Positions 10,164 through 19,956 are shown, counted from the first letter of the stretch. The stretch is 35,234 nt of DNA from Planctomycetia bacterium (GCA_005776365.1 SXPK01000158.1:1-35234), one strand, 5' to 3'. The notes: a model not told the origin generated them from the sequence alone. Program-made: numbers and translations.

Positions 10164-10359
10164 AACTCGCGTCAAGGCGTGCGCATTTCGAAGCAGGCTC
10201 GGTCGCGAGCCATCGCAAGGCACGAGCGGAGGCGCGAAGGCAATGGCTCGACGGCGAGGTCCTGCACACTTGCCGTAGCAGTCATCGGCGCTGGCCTTCA
10301 GGTCGCGAACGCGACGACGACCAGCGCAGATCCAATGCAGGTCGGGTTCATCGCACTCA

Positions 10360-11907
10360 CTACCGGTGTGGCTGGTGCACGCCGATCAGCGTCTGGAACG
10401 TGAGCCAGACCGAGTGTTCGCCGTCGCCCGACAGGTGATCTGACTCGTCGTAGTTGTATTGCAGGCGAATGCGCGTGAACTCGCTCGGCTGATAGCAAAG
10501 GAGCGGCGAGATGCGCATGCGGTCCGTGCGGTCGAAGTCCAAGGCGCGCGTGTAGGTCGTCGGGTCGCTCGCGCCGCTTTGCAGATACGAGTAATCGCCG
10601 CCCGAGCCAGTCGCGTATTCGCCGCGCAGGCCGGTGGACCAGCCGCGTCGATAGCCCCAAAGCGCCTGCAAAAACCCTCCCTGATCCCGCAACGTGGCCG
10701 CTGGCGCCGCGGGATCGCCGTTGCCGTCCCGCTGCGACTCTGCGTCGAAGACGCGCGCCATCCATTCGCCTTGAACCTTGAAGAATGGCCAGCCCTTGTC
10801 GTTGCTGGTCGGCCGCCACAAGAAAACGAAGTCCGTGCCGTAGATCAGCGTGTCGCTGGACTGTCCGCTCGCATTTGGGCCAAACAGCGCCGACGCCCCG
10901 TATTGCAACACCGTCGCCTCGGTCGGCGTGCGGCTCTGCGACAGGCGCGCGGTGTAGAGCACGTCCTCGAGAGCACGCACGGTGCGTTGTTGGAACGCAC
11001 GTCCGCCGATCGGCTCCTCGCCGTAGACGTTCGCGTTGGACAAGAAGCTCTTGACCGTTGCGCCGCTCGCGTTCTGCATGCCGAAGATCGCTTCGGTGTA
11101 GGTGTCCGTCGGCATCACCCAGCTCATGCGCGCTCCAGGCGCACGCAGGCCATCACCGCCAAAGAAGCGCGACACCACCACCGGCTGGTCGCCCCAGTCC
11201 CAGTCGTGCAGGTGCACCGGGTTGATGCGGCCGAACTCGGTGAGGTAGTGACCAGTCTTGAGCTGCAGGCGATGCGGAAGCGATGAGGAGGTCGCGTAAG
11301 CTTCTTCGAGCTCGACGATCGTCTCGCCTTGCGGATCGATCACGCTGGTGATGTGCGAATCGACGCGGAAGTAGGGATCGACCGCGCCCGCGAGCGCGAG
11401 CTCGGCCTGCTGCAACGTGAAGCCGCGTTGCTTTGGATCGTGGTGGCCGCCCTGCAATTGCTGGATCACGCCGTTCTGCGCCGTCGACGTGCCGACTGAT
11501 CCGATCAAGTCGAGCGACATGTCGATGAGACGGAACTGACCCTCAGAATGGACGCCGGTCCCCGTCGATGTCGGGTCTTGCCCCAAGCTGCTGCGCACAT
11601 CCGTCGATGCGTGGGTGTGGCCATGATGGTGCGGGTCCTGACTGTGCAGGGACTGCGTCTGCTGCACGCCGTCCGGCACCGAGACCGGGCCGGGTTGGAC
11701 TTGGACCGAGTTAGCCCGCGTTTCTGCGAGCCCGCGCGGACGCGCGTCTCTCTGTGGATCCTGGGCTGCGGGGGTTGGGACCGGCAGCACGCTGGGTGCG
11801 GCGCCTGGTGTGGGGTTCTGCTGGCTCTGCGACGTCGGCGCAGCCAGCAACAAGGAACTGCTGATGCAGAGGCCCGAGAGGGGCGCGAAAAAAGGAAGGG
11901 AACTCAC
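10360..11907 (-). CDS. Outer-membrane beta-barrel (porin/receptor-like) protein with His-rich N-terminal region
   Basis: Alternating amphipathic strands, signal peptide, and metal-ligand-rich 'SQDPHHHGHTHASTD'. Start taken as GTG 11907 with a purine-rich RBS; the ORF-track start at TTG 11931 is an alternative. Confidence 0.7.
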   Translation of the reverse strand: MSSLPFFAPLSGLCISSSLLLAAPTSQSQQNPTPGAAPSVLPVPTPAAQDPQRDARPRGLAETRANSVQVQPGPVSVPDGVQQTQSLHSQDPHHHGHTHASTDVRSSLGQDPTSTGTGVHSEGQFRLIDMSLDLIGSVGTSTAQNGVIQQLQGGHHDPKQRGFTLQQAELALAGAVDPYFRVDSHITSVIDPQGETIVELEEAYATSSSLPHRLQLKTGHYLTEFGRINPVHLHDWDWGDQPVVVSRFFGGDGLRAPGARMSWVMPTDTYTEAIFGMQNASGATVKSFLSNANVYGEEPIGGRAFQQRTVRALEDVLYTARLSQSRTPTEATVLQYGASALFGPNASGQSSDTLIYGTDFVFLWRPTSNDKGWPFFKVQGEWMARVFDAESQRDGNGDPAAPAATLRDQGGFLQALWGYRRGWSTGLRGEYATGSGGDYSYLQSGASDPTTYTRALDFDRTDRMRISPLLCYQPSEFTRIRLQYNYDESDHLSGDGEHSVWLTFQTLIGVHQPHR

Positions 11908-12004
11908 GCGACGAATCTCTCTCGCAAACAAAGACGACGACGCAACGGTTGCCGCCGTGCGTCATTCGGACTTGGACCTGCCGCGTTGCCGCGGCGACGA
12001 GGGT

Positions 12005-12490
12005 TCAGACCGTCGTGTGCGGTGGCGCGCGTGCGCGCGAGCATGCCTGTCGCGCGCGCGCGAACACCACAAGGTCATCGCGCGAATACGCTTGTTCGAC
12101 TCGTTCGCAGGCTTCGAACCGTTCTGAGAACGGCTCGATGAAGCCATGCATCCTGTGCAACTGCGTGCACAGATGGCAGTCGTGTTCGTGACCGTGGTCC
12201 GACCGCTCATGCGCATCGAGCCACGCGACCGGTGCCTCGTGCACCGCGTCGGCAGACACTGCCTGGGCTGCCCGCGCATGACAACCCGCATGCGAACACG
12301 TCGCCACCGCGCCCCCCTCCAAACCGCGCAGCGCCTCCAGCGCATGCTGGAGTTGGTGCAAGGCCGGACCCAACACGTGCAGCAGCACGAGCAAGATCGC
12401 GGTCAGTTGGCGGAGACGGGGAGACACGGAATGCGCGGGAGGGTTGGGGCCCTGATTGGGGGCGAGAAAGGTAGGGACAGGGTTCTGCAC
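12005..12490 (-). CDS. His/Cys-rich small membrane-associated protein, DUF2946-like
   Basis: One N-terminal hydrophobic segment (LTAILLVLLHVLGPALHQLQHAL), then 'CSHAGCHARA' and 'DHGHEHDCHLCTQLH'. Same strand and directly upstream of the His-rich OM protein. Start is GTG. Confidence 0.55.
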   Translation of the reverse strand: MQNPVPTFLAPNQGPNPPAHSVSPRLRQLTAILLVLLHVLGPALHQLQHALEALRGLEGGAVATCSHAGCHARAAQAVSADAVHEAPVAWLDAHERSDHGHEHDCHLCTQLHRMHGFIEPFSERFEACERVEQAYSRDDLVVFARARQACSRARAPPHTTV

Positions 12491-12837
12491 TACAAGCTCC
12501 CGCTGCGGCTCTATGCGAGACTGGTGACACGGCGCGAGAGGTCAACGTCCGCACGCTGCATCGCCGTCGCCGTGCCTTTCGTTGGTTTGTGTCGCAGGCC
12601 CGTTGCTCAGGCTGGCGGCCGCATTGACGGTGCCTTCGCGAGAGCAGTCCACAGCGAGGCCCGAGCCTGCAATGGCGCGACGCGGGCAGGGCGCGCGCGG
12701 AGCCAGGCGCAATCGCAATATCTTGCCCCACGCAGCGCGCCGTCCCTGCGCAGTTGCCGCTGCAGCGCCTCGCAATGCCTCAGAATCACGGCATCCCCCA
12801 GGGCTGCGCATTGGGCAGTGCTACTATCCCCCGGCCG

Positions 12838-15015
12838 ATGGTGACCCCAGAGCCCTTTCCTGCGCCGGATCCCTTTGTCGGCACGATCCTCAAGGACCTC
12901 TACCGCATCGACCGCCGCATCGGCCGCGGCGGGATGGGCGCGGTCTATCAGGCCACGCAGCTCAATCTCGGTCGCAGCGTCGCAGTCAAGTTCTTGGCGC
13001 CGCTGATGGGCCTTGGGTCCGAGTCCCTGCAGCGCTTCCAACGCGAAGCGATGCTCCTCGGACAACTCAACCACCCCAACATCGTCGGCATCCTCGACTC
13101 GGGAGTGGAGACCTCCGGCGTCAGCTACATGGTGATGGAGTTCTTGAAGGGACAGACGCTGCAACAAGCTGTTCCTTCTGGCAAGGGACTCTCGATCGAG
13201 GCGCTCGTCGATTACTTCGCGCAGATCGCAGGAGCCATCAGTGCCGCGCACCAGCTCCGTCTCGTCCATCGCGACCTCAAGCCTGAGAACATCATCGTCG
13301 CCGAAGTGGTCGGCGGCGGCCACGTGCTCAAGGTGCTCGACTTCGGCATCGCACGCGGGCTCGACGACACCGCCACGCGCCTGACCCTGACGGATGCCGC
13401 TGTCGGAACGCCTGGCTATCTCGCGCCAGAACAACTGCACGACTCAGAATCGCTCGACGAGCGTTGCGACATCTACGCGCTCGGCGCTGTCCTCTACTTC
13501 ATGATCTGTGGCCTTGCGCCGTATCGAGGCAAGACCGTGGGGGCAATCCTGCAAATGCAGATCGAAGGTGTCACGGCGCCGATCGCTTGGGACCAAGTCA
13601 ACGGGCCGCGCGCGCTGGAAGGCGTGATCAAGAAAGCGATCCAACGCAATCCGGACGCACGCTACCAAAGCGTCAATGAGATGCTGCTCGCGTTCTATGG
13701 CGCCTGCGGGATGGAGCCACCAACCGCGCTCACCCGCACGCCGCACGCCACGTCGCGACCCTCTCGGGCGCACCCTGGTCGCCGCCGTCTGCTCTATGCC
13801 TGCACCGCCACAATCGGCCTCTCGCTCGTCAGCGGCACGGCGTGGTTGACCACCCGCGGCGACTCGCAGGCGCGTTCCCCGTGGTCATTCCGCGGCGTCG
13901 ACAACGATTCGATCCGCCTGGGAATGAGCGCCGCCTTCACCGGACCCGCAAAGGAGCTGGGCCGCAACATGCGGCTCGGCATCGAGACCTACTTTCGCTA
14001 CGTGAACGAAGAGCTGGGCGGGGTCGAAGGTCGCAAGCTCAAGCTGTTGGCGTTGGATGACCATTATGAACCTGCGCGAGCAGAGACCAACGCGCGCCAA
14101 CTGCTCGAAACAGACCAGGTGTTTGCACTGGTGGGCAACGTCGGCACTCAGACTGCGGCCGTGACGGTGCCTTATGCCGTGAACAACAAGTTCCTCCTGT
14201 TCGGTGCGCTCTCCGGCGCCGGCATCCTGCGGAAGGACCCTCCGGAGCGCTATGTCTTCAACTACCGGGCGAGCTACGAGCAGGAGACCTCAGCGATGGT
14301 CGGCTACTTCCTTGATGTGCTCAAGCGCCCGGCCGACTCGATCATGGTGTTTGCGCAGGACGACGCTTATGGCGACTCCGCGTTCGAAGGCGTGGCGAGG
14401 ACGCTGCGGCAACGGGTCGGTATCGACAGCAAGAACATCGTGCGCGTCGGCTACGACCGCAACTCGACGCAGGTTGGAGAGGCAGTGCAGAAGACGTTGG
14501 CCCTGCGCGAAAAGGTGAGCGCAATCGTCATCGCCGCAACCTACACCCCGGCGGCAAAGTACATCGCCGACCTGCGCAAAGCGGGAATGGACGCATTGTG
14601 CGCCGTCGTGTCATTCGTCGGCGCCACGCCCCTCGCCGAGGAGTTCATCAACAACCACGGCGCTGAGCTTGCGGACGGAGTCATCGTGACGCAGGTCGTG
14701 CCCCACATTCAATCGAACGCCACAGGCGTGCTGCGCTTCCGCGAACACCTCGCGCGCTACTCACCGAGCGAGTCGAACAGCTTTGTGGCGCTCGAGGGCT
14801 ACGTCGCCGCCGCAGTGCTGGTCGAAGGGATTCGGCGCGCGGGATGGCAACTGGATACCGAGCGCCTGGTCGACGCGATGGAACAGATCCATGGGTTCGA
14901 CCCCGGGTTTGGTGTGGCATTGCAGTATGGACCGTCGCGGCACCAGGGATCCGATCGGGTGTGGGCAACCGTGATGGACCGCACCGCAACGTATCGAGAA
15001 CTGAAGCTCGATTGA
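12838..15015 (+). CDS. Ser/Thr protein kinase – TM – periplasmic branched-chain-amino-acid-type binding protein (Peripla_BP_6-like) fusion
   Basis: Kinase motifs GRGGMGAVYQA, VAVKFL, HRDLKPENI, DFGIA, APEQL; TM 'LLYACTATIGLSLVSGTAWL'; then 'DSIRLGMSAAFTGPAKELGRNMRLGIETYFRYVNEELGGVEGRKLKLLALDDHYEPARAETNARQLL…' typical of LivJ-type receptors. Confidence 0.92.
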   Translation: MVTPEPFPAPDPFVGTILKDLYRIDRRIGRGGMGAVYQATQLNLGRSVAVKFLAPLMGLGSESLQRFQREAMLLGQLNHPNIVGILDSGVETSGVSYMVMEFLKGQTLQQAVPSGKGLSIEALVDYFAQIAGAISAAHQLRLVHRDLKPENIIVAEVVGGGHVLKVLDFGIARGLDDTATRLTLTDAAVGTPGYLAPEQLHDSESLDERCDIYALGAVLYFMICGLAPYRGKTVGAILQMQIEGVTAPIAWDQVNGPRALEGVIKKAIQRNPDARYQSVNEMLLAFYGACGMEPPTALTRTPHATSRPSRAHPGRRRLLYACTATIGLSLVSGTAWLTTRGDSQARSPWSFRGVDNDSIRLGMSAAFTGPAKELGRNMRLGIETYFRYVNEELGGVEGRKLKLLALDDHYEPARAETNARQLLETDQVFALVGNVGTQTAAVTVPYAVNNKFLLFGALSGAGILRKDPPERYVFNYRASYEQETSAMVGYFLDVLKRPADSIMVFAQDDAYGDSAFEGVARTLRQRVGIDSKNIVRVGYDRNSTQVGEAVQKTLALREKVSAIVIAATYTPAAKYIADLRKAGMDALCAVVSFVGATPLAEEFINNHGAELADGVIVTQVVPHIQSNATGVLRFREHLARYSPSESNSFVALEGYVAAAVLVEGIRRAGWQLDTERLVDAMEQIHGFDPGFGVALQYGPSRHQGSDRVWATVMDRTATYRELKLD

Positions 15016-15240
15016 GGGCAGGCGCCGGAGTGCTCTTGCCCTGGTTGGACGGGGTGAGCCTTCTGGGTGGGCATGACGCACCAGATGCGCTGCGTGCCCG
15101 GCTGGTTCGGTGCGTTGCGCTTCGACACGGGGTCCTCGCTGCGCCACAAGTGCCGGTGCCCAACTTGGAATGGACGCCCCGCGGACGCCCGTCATCGCAC
15201 GTGCCATGAGGTTCGTGCACCGCATGGTCGCTGATGGCGT

Positions 15241-15486
15241 TTGCCGTGCTCCCTCGACCTCCTGCGCATCGACGGCTGCTTGGCCTACGTGTTGGGCAAC
15301 CACGAGTTTTCGATCGGGCTGCCGAAGAACGCGAGCAACATCGCCATGTGGAACCTGTCGATCCCGTTGGATCGGGTGTTGTTCGGCCTCCGCTTCTGCC
15401 GGCAGGGGCTGGCACTCGAACCATTCGGCGGCGGACGCTTTGCGACCGTCACGAACGGCTTGGACGCGAGGAGCGGGAATCGCTGG
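15241..15486 (+). pseudogene. Remnant of the conserved C-terminal domain found in the 7607-9163 and 30087-32144 products
   Basis: Translation 'LPCSLDLLRIDGCLAYV…NIAMWNLSIPLDRVLFGLRFCRQGLALEPFGGGRFATVTNGLDARSGNR' aligns with 'LPVDLTVIGMNGCTMWV…MNYSIPNDPYLFGLLIYTQGWSYDPTANSAGWTATDGG'. In-frame TGA at 15232-15234 and no recognisable N-terminal protein upstream. Confidence 0.55.
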
Positions 15487-15510
15487 AGGGTCTCGACCCT
15501 CCACCTCTCA

Positions 15511-18500
15511 CTACTTCGGCCGCACGATCCCCCACTGACCGCCGTCTTCCTGGTCCCAAAAGACCATCAGCGCCCCCTGGGTTTCCTTGCCCGCCGGGAT
15601 CCACGTCGCACAGCCAACTCCACCCACAGCTCCTGGCAGCGGCGCGTGCGCGATGCAACTGAGGTCGGTGGACGAGAAAGCCAAGAGCCCAACTTCCGAC
15701 GACTCGCCAAATAGCGTCGCGATGAGGTCACGCTGCCCGTCGCCATCGAAATCGTCGGCGAGGATCAGTGACAGCCAGGGTGTCAACGACTCCTCGGCTG
15801 CAAGGGTCACGTCGAGTTCGCGGCGCAGCAGCAATTGCACAGACTGTCCAATGACCCCGTAGCGCTCGATTCCAGAAAAGCCGTCCTGCCAAGCCCCGGA
15901 GCGACACACGACCATGTCGACGCCGCCCTGACGAGCGCGCGACGGCAGCAAGGCTGCCTGGCTCAGAGAACTGACAACCAAGTCCTCGGAACGCGAGCCG
16001 CCAAGCCCGCCGGTCCAGGCCGAGTATGCGTATGCGTCGCACCAGCCTCGTTCCGTGCCATCCCAAGCTTCGCGCAACAACAACTCGCTGGGCCCGCCGC
16101 CCGTTGCGGCCGCAGCAATGCAGGCGAGTTGACCGAGGTTGCGCGTCCCCTCGATGGTCATCAACTCCCGACCGTCGAGGCCGCTTACAACGCACACGCG
16201 GCCGGCCTTGGGCAAGTCGCGCCTGGGCCACCAGCAATACGCAGTGCAAGCGAGGTCTTCGACGCCATCGTCGTTCCAGTCGCCGCATGCAATCGCCTGG
16301 CCGCAACAGTCGTCGTGGAACGGACTGTCCGAGACGCGATTTGGCCAAAGCCAGACTGGCCCATCTTCGCGAGCCGACAACCGCGCGACCGAACCACTCT
16401 CCGGCGAACCCAGCCGCTGGCTCGAAGGATCGCTGAGGACCATCTCCGGCCAGCCGTCGCCGTCGACGTCCGCGATCGACGTCATCATTCCGCCAAATCC
16501 CTGGCCGTCGTTTCGATTCTTGCGGGAGTGCATCACGCCTGGCGCAACCGCGCGTAGCACGCGCAGCGACGGCCAGTCGAGCACGAGGACTCTCCCTTCT
16601 TCCTGGAACAACCCGGCTGACCAAAGTTCGACGGTCTTGTCGGGACCAGATCGCGCGACCATCGAACCGACCCCAGACAGCCCGTCGTCCGACAGCGGTT
16701 GCACGCTCCACTTCTGCACGTGGCGCAACGGCGACGACGCGGAACTGCTCGGCAGCTTTGCCCGATAGCCCTCGTCCGCGACGATTGCGAAGCACGGCGG
16801 CTCGTCCTTCCAATGTCCGCCAAACTGCATGCCGGTGAGCATCCTCGCCAAAGCCAACGACGTGCTCGCGTCCGCCGCCGACGAGAATGTGGCTCGCAAC
16901 TCGAGCCATCGTGCAGGGCGATCGGATCGCAATGCGACGCGTCGCTCCAGTTGTCCATCCTCTCGCAGCGGCCATTCTTGCGGCTCCTGGCCTTCGAACC
17001 TGACGTCTACTTGGAGTTGGCCGCCATCGCGCCGGTCCCCGCGCGCCAACACGACCGCCGAGCGCATGCCGCGGTCGAAGGGGATGCGAAGTCGCAGATG
17101 CGAAGGCCTATTTGCCGAAGCCGAAACCAATGCGCAGGGTGTCTGCCGCAAGCCGAAACCGAACACCTCTATTCCTGGCACGCCGAGCCATGTCTCCGCG
17201 TCCGTCTCGAACTCGATGTCTGCACTTCTGGGCGACATCACTGTGCTCCAAGTGCGTCGGTAGGTGCCGTCGATGTCGGACATCCAGGCCGGCAGCATTT
17301 GGACGTCGACCGCGCCGATGTTGAGATCGATCCTCTGAATCTCCTCCCGGCCCTTGCCGTCGACCACGCGCAATTCGTGGCGCCCAGGCGGCAAGCATGC
17401 ATGGATTGACGCAGGCCCGAGTATGTCGATGGGCGTGCCGTTTACGAATCGGCGATCCGTCCCGACGTCAGGCGACATCTGTGCCCACGAATGCCCTGTC
17501 GAGAACAGGATCGGCGCCGTTCCTGATCGCGCTCCAGGCACACGTGACTCGATGTGCGTGCTGAAGCAGACCCATTGCACACCGTCGACAGCCTTGACTT
17601 CGAAAGTTGCTTCGGTCTCGGCAACGCGATCGCTCACGAGCTTTGCCGTGTGCGCGCCGCATGGCAGCCACAAGGGATCGAACAACCACGCATCTTCTGC
17701 GCCGTCGACGCGAACCGTCGCGTCCGCTGCGTCGCACGTCGCGGCGAACTGGACAAATCTTCCGCGCGGCCACTGATCCCACGCGACGAGTGCGAATGCG
17801 CCGAACGCCGCCGCGGCGACCATGGCCAGCCGCCGGCGGTCGCGCAGAGCCAGCGAGAGCGCGTTCGGGCGTCGTGCGCGCAGGACGCCGTCGCCCGCAG
17901 CGGCGCGAAGGTCTGCGGCGAGGTCCGCCGCGGTCGCGTAGCGCCGATCCGGTCGTGGATCGAGGCAGGAGTAGAGGATCGCTTGCGCCGAGGCGGGCAG
18001 CGCGAGGCTCGCTTTGCTGTCGAGCAAGAAGGCGCGCGAACCGCTCTTCATGACCTCACCTATCTCCTGCCGGAGTTCGGTTCCAGTCAGCGCGCGATAC
18101 AGCAACAGGCCAACGGCGTAGATGTCGGCGCGGCGGTCCACGGCGCCCGGATCGCGGCCCAATTGCTCGGGCGCCATATAGGCGAGCGTGCCCATCGCGA
18201 GTCCCGAATGCGTGAAAGACGCCTTGTTGCGCAAGTCGCGCGCGAGGCCAAAGTCGATCAAGACCGGCGACAGGTCGTCGCGCACCAGGATGTTCGCGGG
18301 CTTCACGTCGCGGTGCACGACGCCTTGTTCGTGCGCGGCGTGCAGACCCTCTGCCACCTCCGCCAACATGCGCAACATCCGTCGCTGGTAGCGCGTCGAG
18401 TTGCAGATGCTCTCGCGACGCTCGCGGTGCCCATCGAGGTCGATCTCGCGCAACAACATCGACAGCGCCGAAAGGTTGTCGAGATCCTTCTGCGTCGGCG

Positions 18501-18948
18501 CCGCTGCCTTGGCCAGCAACACCTCCAACTCGATTCCGACGATGCGCTCCATCACCAGCACCCCCGTGCCGTTGTCGAGCACCGCGTGGTCGCGATAGCG
18601 CACGATGGACTTGTGATCCAGCGTCTGCAGCAATCGACATTCTTGCTCGAAGCGCTCGCCCGTGCTCTGCGCCACAGCCGCAACGAGCTTGACCGCAACC
18701 AACGATCCGTCTGCCGCCGTGCCTGCGTAGGTCACTCCCATTCCGCCGGCACCGAGCATCCGCTGGAGCGTGCAGCCACGGAGCGTCGAGCCCTCCAAAC
18801 CAAACTGCTCGGAACGCGCAGCGCTCCGCTTGGTCAACAGGTCTGCCAGCGCTGCGAGCGGATCGCTCGCGTCGTCAATGCGCTGGTCCCACTGGCGCAG
18901 TACTTCGCCATCCGTGGACCCGGCTGAGCTCTCCTCGTTCGAAGTCAT
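15511..18948 (-). CDS. Ser/Thr protein kinase – TM – extracytoplasmic FG-GAP/VCBS-repeat protein
   Basis: Motifs [38 protein letters not shown] '[16 protein letters not shown]'; Ca-binding-like [18 protein letters not shown] and DFDGDGQRD. Confidence 0.92.
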   Translation of the reverse strand: MTSNEESSAGSTDGEVLRQWDQRIDDASDPLAALADLLTKRSAARSEQFGLEGSTLRGCTLQRMLGAGGMGVTYAGTAADGSLVAVKLVAAVAQSTGERFEQECRLLQTLDHKSIVRYRDHAVLDNGTGVLVMERIVGIELEVLLAKAAAPTQKDLDNLSALSMLLREIDLDGHRERRESICNSTRYQRRMLRMLAEVAEGLHAAHEQGVVHRDVKPANILVRDDLSPVLIDFGLARDLRNKASFTHSGLAMGTLAYMAPEQLGRDPGAVDRRADIYAVGLLLYRALTGTELRQEIGEVMKSGSRAFLLDSKASLALPASAQAILYSCLDPRPDRRYATAADLAADLRAAAGDGVLRARRPNALSLALRDRRRLAMVAAAAFGAFALVAWDQWPRGRFVQFAATCDAADATVRVDGAEDAWLFDPLWLPCGAHTAKLVSDRVAETEATFEVKAVDGVQWVCFSTHIESRVPGARSGTAPILFSTGHSWAQMSPDVGTDRRFVNGTPIDILGPASIHACLPPGRHELRVVDGKGREEIQRIDLNIGAVDVQMLPAWMSDIDGTYRRTWSTVMSPRSADIEFETDAETWLGVPGIEVFGFGLRQTPCALVSASANRPSHLRLRIPFDRGMRSAVVLARGDRRDGGQLQVDVRFEGQEPQEWPLREDGQLERRVALRSDRPARWLELRATFSSAADASTSLALARMLTGMQFGGHWKDEPPCFAIVADEGYRAKLPSSSASSPLRHVQKWSVQPLSDDGLSGVGSMVARSGPDKTVELWSAGLFQEEGRVLVLDWPSLRVLRAVAPGVMHSRKNRNDGQGFGGMMTSIADVDGDGWPEMVLSDPSSQRLGSPESGSVARLSAREDGPVWLWPNRVSDSPFHDDCCGQAIACGDWNDDGVEDLACTAYCWWPRRDLPKAGRVCVVSGLDGRELMTIEGTRNLGQLACIAAAATGGGPSELLLREAWDGTERGWCDAYAYSAWTGGLGGSRSEDLVVSSLSQAALLPSRARQGGVDMVVCRSGAWQDGFSGIERYGVIGQSVQLLLRRELDVTLAAEESLTPWLSLILADDFDGDGQRDLIATLFGESSEVGLLAFSSTDLSCIAHAPLPGAVGGVGCATWIPAGKETQGALMVFWDQEDGGQWGIVRPK

Positions 18949-18973
18949 TGCGACCCGGAGAGCAGTATCGCGT

Positions 18974-19002
18974 TGCCGGGACAGTTAGCAACCGTCCCGG
19001 CA
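18974..19002 (-). terminator. Hairpin 3' of the candidate selenoprotein gene (terminator candidate)
   Basis: Perfect 9-bp inverted repeat TGCCGGGAC – 11 nt – GTCCCGGCA, 12 nt beyond the stop at 19015 and before the next gene (18948). No clear U-tract. Confidence 0.5.
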
Positions 19003-19014
19003 CGAAGGTTGGCG

Positions 19015-19956
19015 CTACTTGCTGCCGCCCTTGCTCTGCTCCAGCATCGTCCGAAGGCGATTCTTCATCGACTCGGGCGCGGGTTGCTTGTCGAGCACGT
19101 CGAACGCGCGTTGGCCAAGCTCGCCGTCGCCGTTCTTGGCGGCCCAGGTCAGGGTCATTTGCCAGAAGAACGCCTCCTGGTCCTTCGGCGGAGACTTCCC
19201 GGCCTTGGCCATCGCCGCAATGCGGTTGGACGTCTCTTCTTGGCCGAGCTCGCGAACCTTGCCACGCAAGTCGCGAATCTCGGCGCCGAATAGATACTGC
19301 TCAAGCGCAGCGAGATCGTCCTTGCCGAGTTCGAGCTTCGCGGCGCGCTCCTTGGCGTCCTGCGCCGCGACGCACTGCAGATCCATCTCGACGAAGAGCA
19401 GGTCACGTTCGAGCTTGGCAACGTCGGCTGACTTGCTGGCGTCGGCGCGCAGAGAAGCGACCTTGGCGCGCAACTCGAACAGCGACTTCAGCCGCGCAGC
19501 ATTGGTCGTGAACGCCTCCACCGTGCGGGCGGACTGACGAACGACCACGTTGCCGTCCGCGTCCATGAAGCAAAGGCTCGGGAAGCCGCCGAAGCCCTTC
19601 TCCTGCAGCAGCTTTGGATACGGCTCGTCGTCGACGCGCGACGTGTTGTGCAAGAAGAGCACGACTGTGTCAGCGAAGGCCTTGAAGTCCGGTGCGGAGA
19701 GCGGACCGCTCTCCAGTGAGTCACACGGGCCTCAATGCGCGTAGCTACGCGTGAAGTAGGCAAAGATCGGCTTGCCGGTCTTCTTCGCTTCGGCGCGCGC
19801 GGCGTCGAAGTCGACGACCCATGGGGCCTGGTGGAAGACGGTCTTGGCGAGCTTCTCCTTGCGCAGCTCGACGAGCTGTTCTTGGGATTTGTTCTGCGCC
19901 GGCAGCAACGCGCCGAGCGCGAGCAACACGAAGGTGGAACGGGCGAGCAGGTTCAT
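19015..19956 (-). CDS. Thioredoxin-fold exported protein, candidate selenoprotein (Sec at codon 75, UGPC motif)
   Basis: ORF-track pieces 19732..20280 (from internal ATG 19956, MNLLARSTFVLLALGALLPAQ signal peptide) and 19015..19662 share one frame. The only interruption is TGA at 19734-19732: …GKPIFAYFTRSYAH-[TGA]-GPCDSLESGPLSAPDFKAFADTVVLFLHNTSRVDDEPYPKLLQEKGFGGFPSLCFMDADG…. Confidence 0.82.
19696..19714 (-). promoter_or_regulatory. Candidate bacterial SECIS hairpin
   Basis: On the minus strand GGAGAGCGGTCCGCTCTCC: 7-8 bp perfect stem with a G(GU)C-type apical loop, starting 17 nt after the UGA at 19734-19732. Confidence 0.7.

Noticed and set aside
10196-10211. GGCTCG-GTCG-CGAGCC hairpin after the small membrane protein gene
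   Set aside because: Only 6 bp and no U-tract; weak terminator evidence.
17554-18927. Plus-strand 457-aa ORF opposite the kinase domain
   Set aside because: Exact antisense of well-supported kinase motifs ([14 protein letters not shown]); Arg/His/Val-rich shadow.
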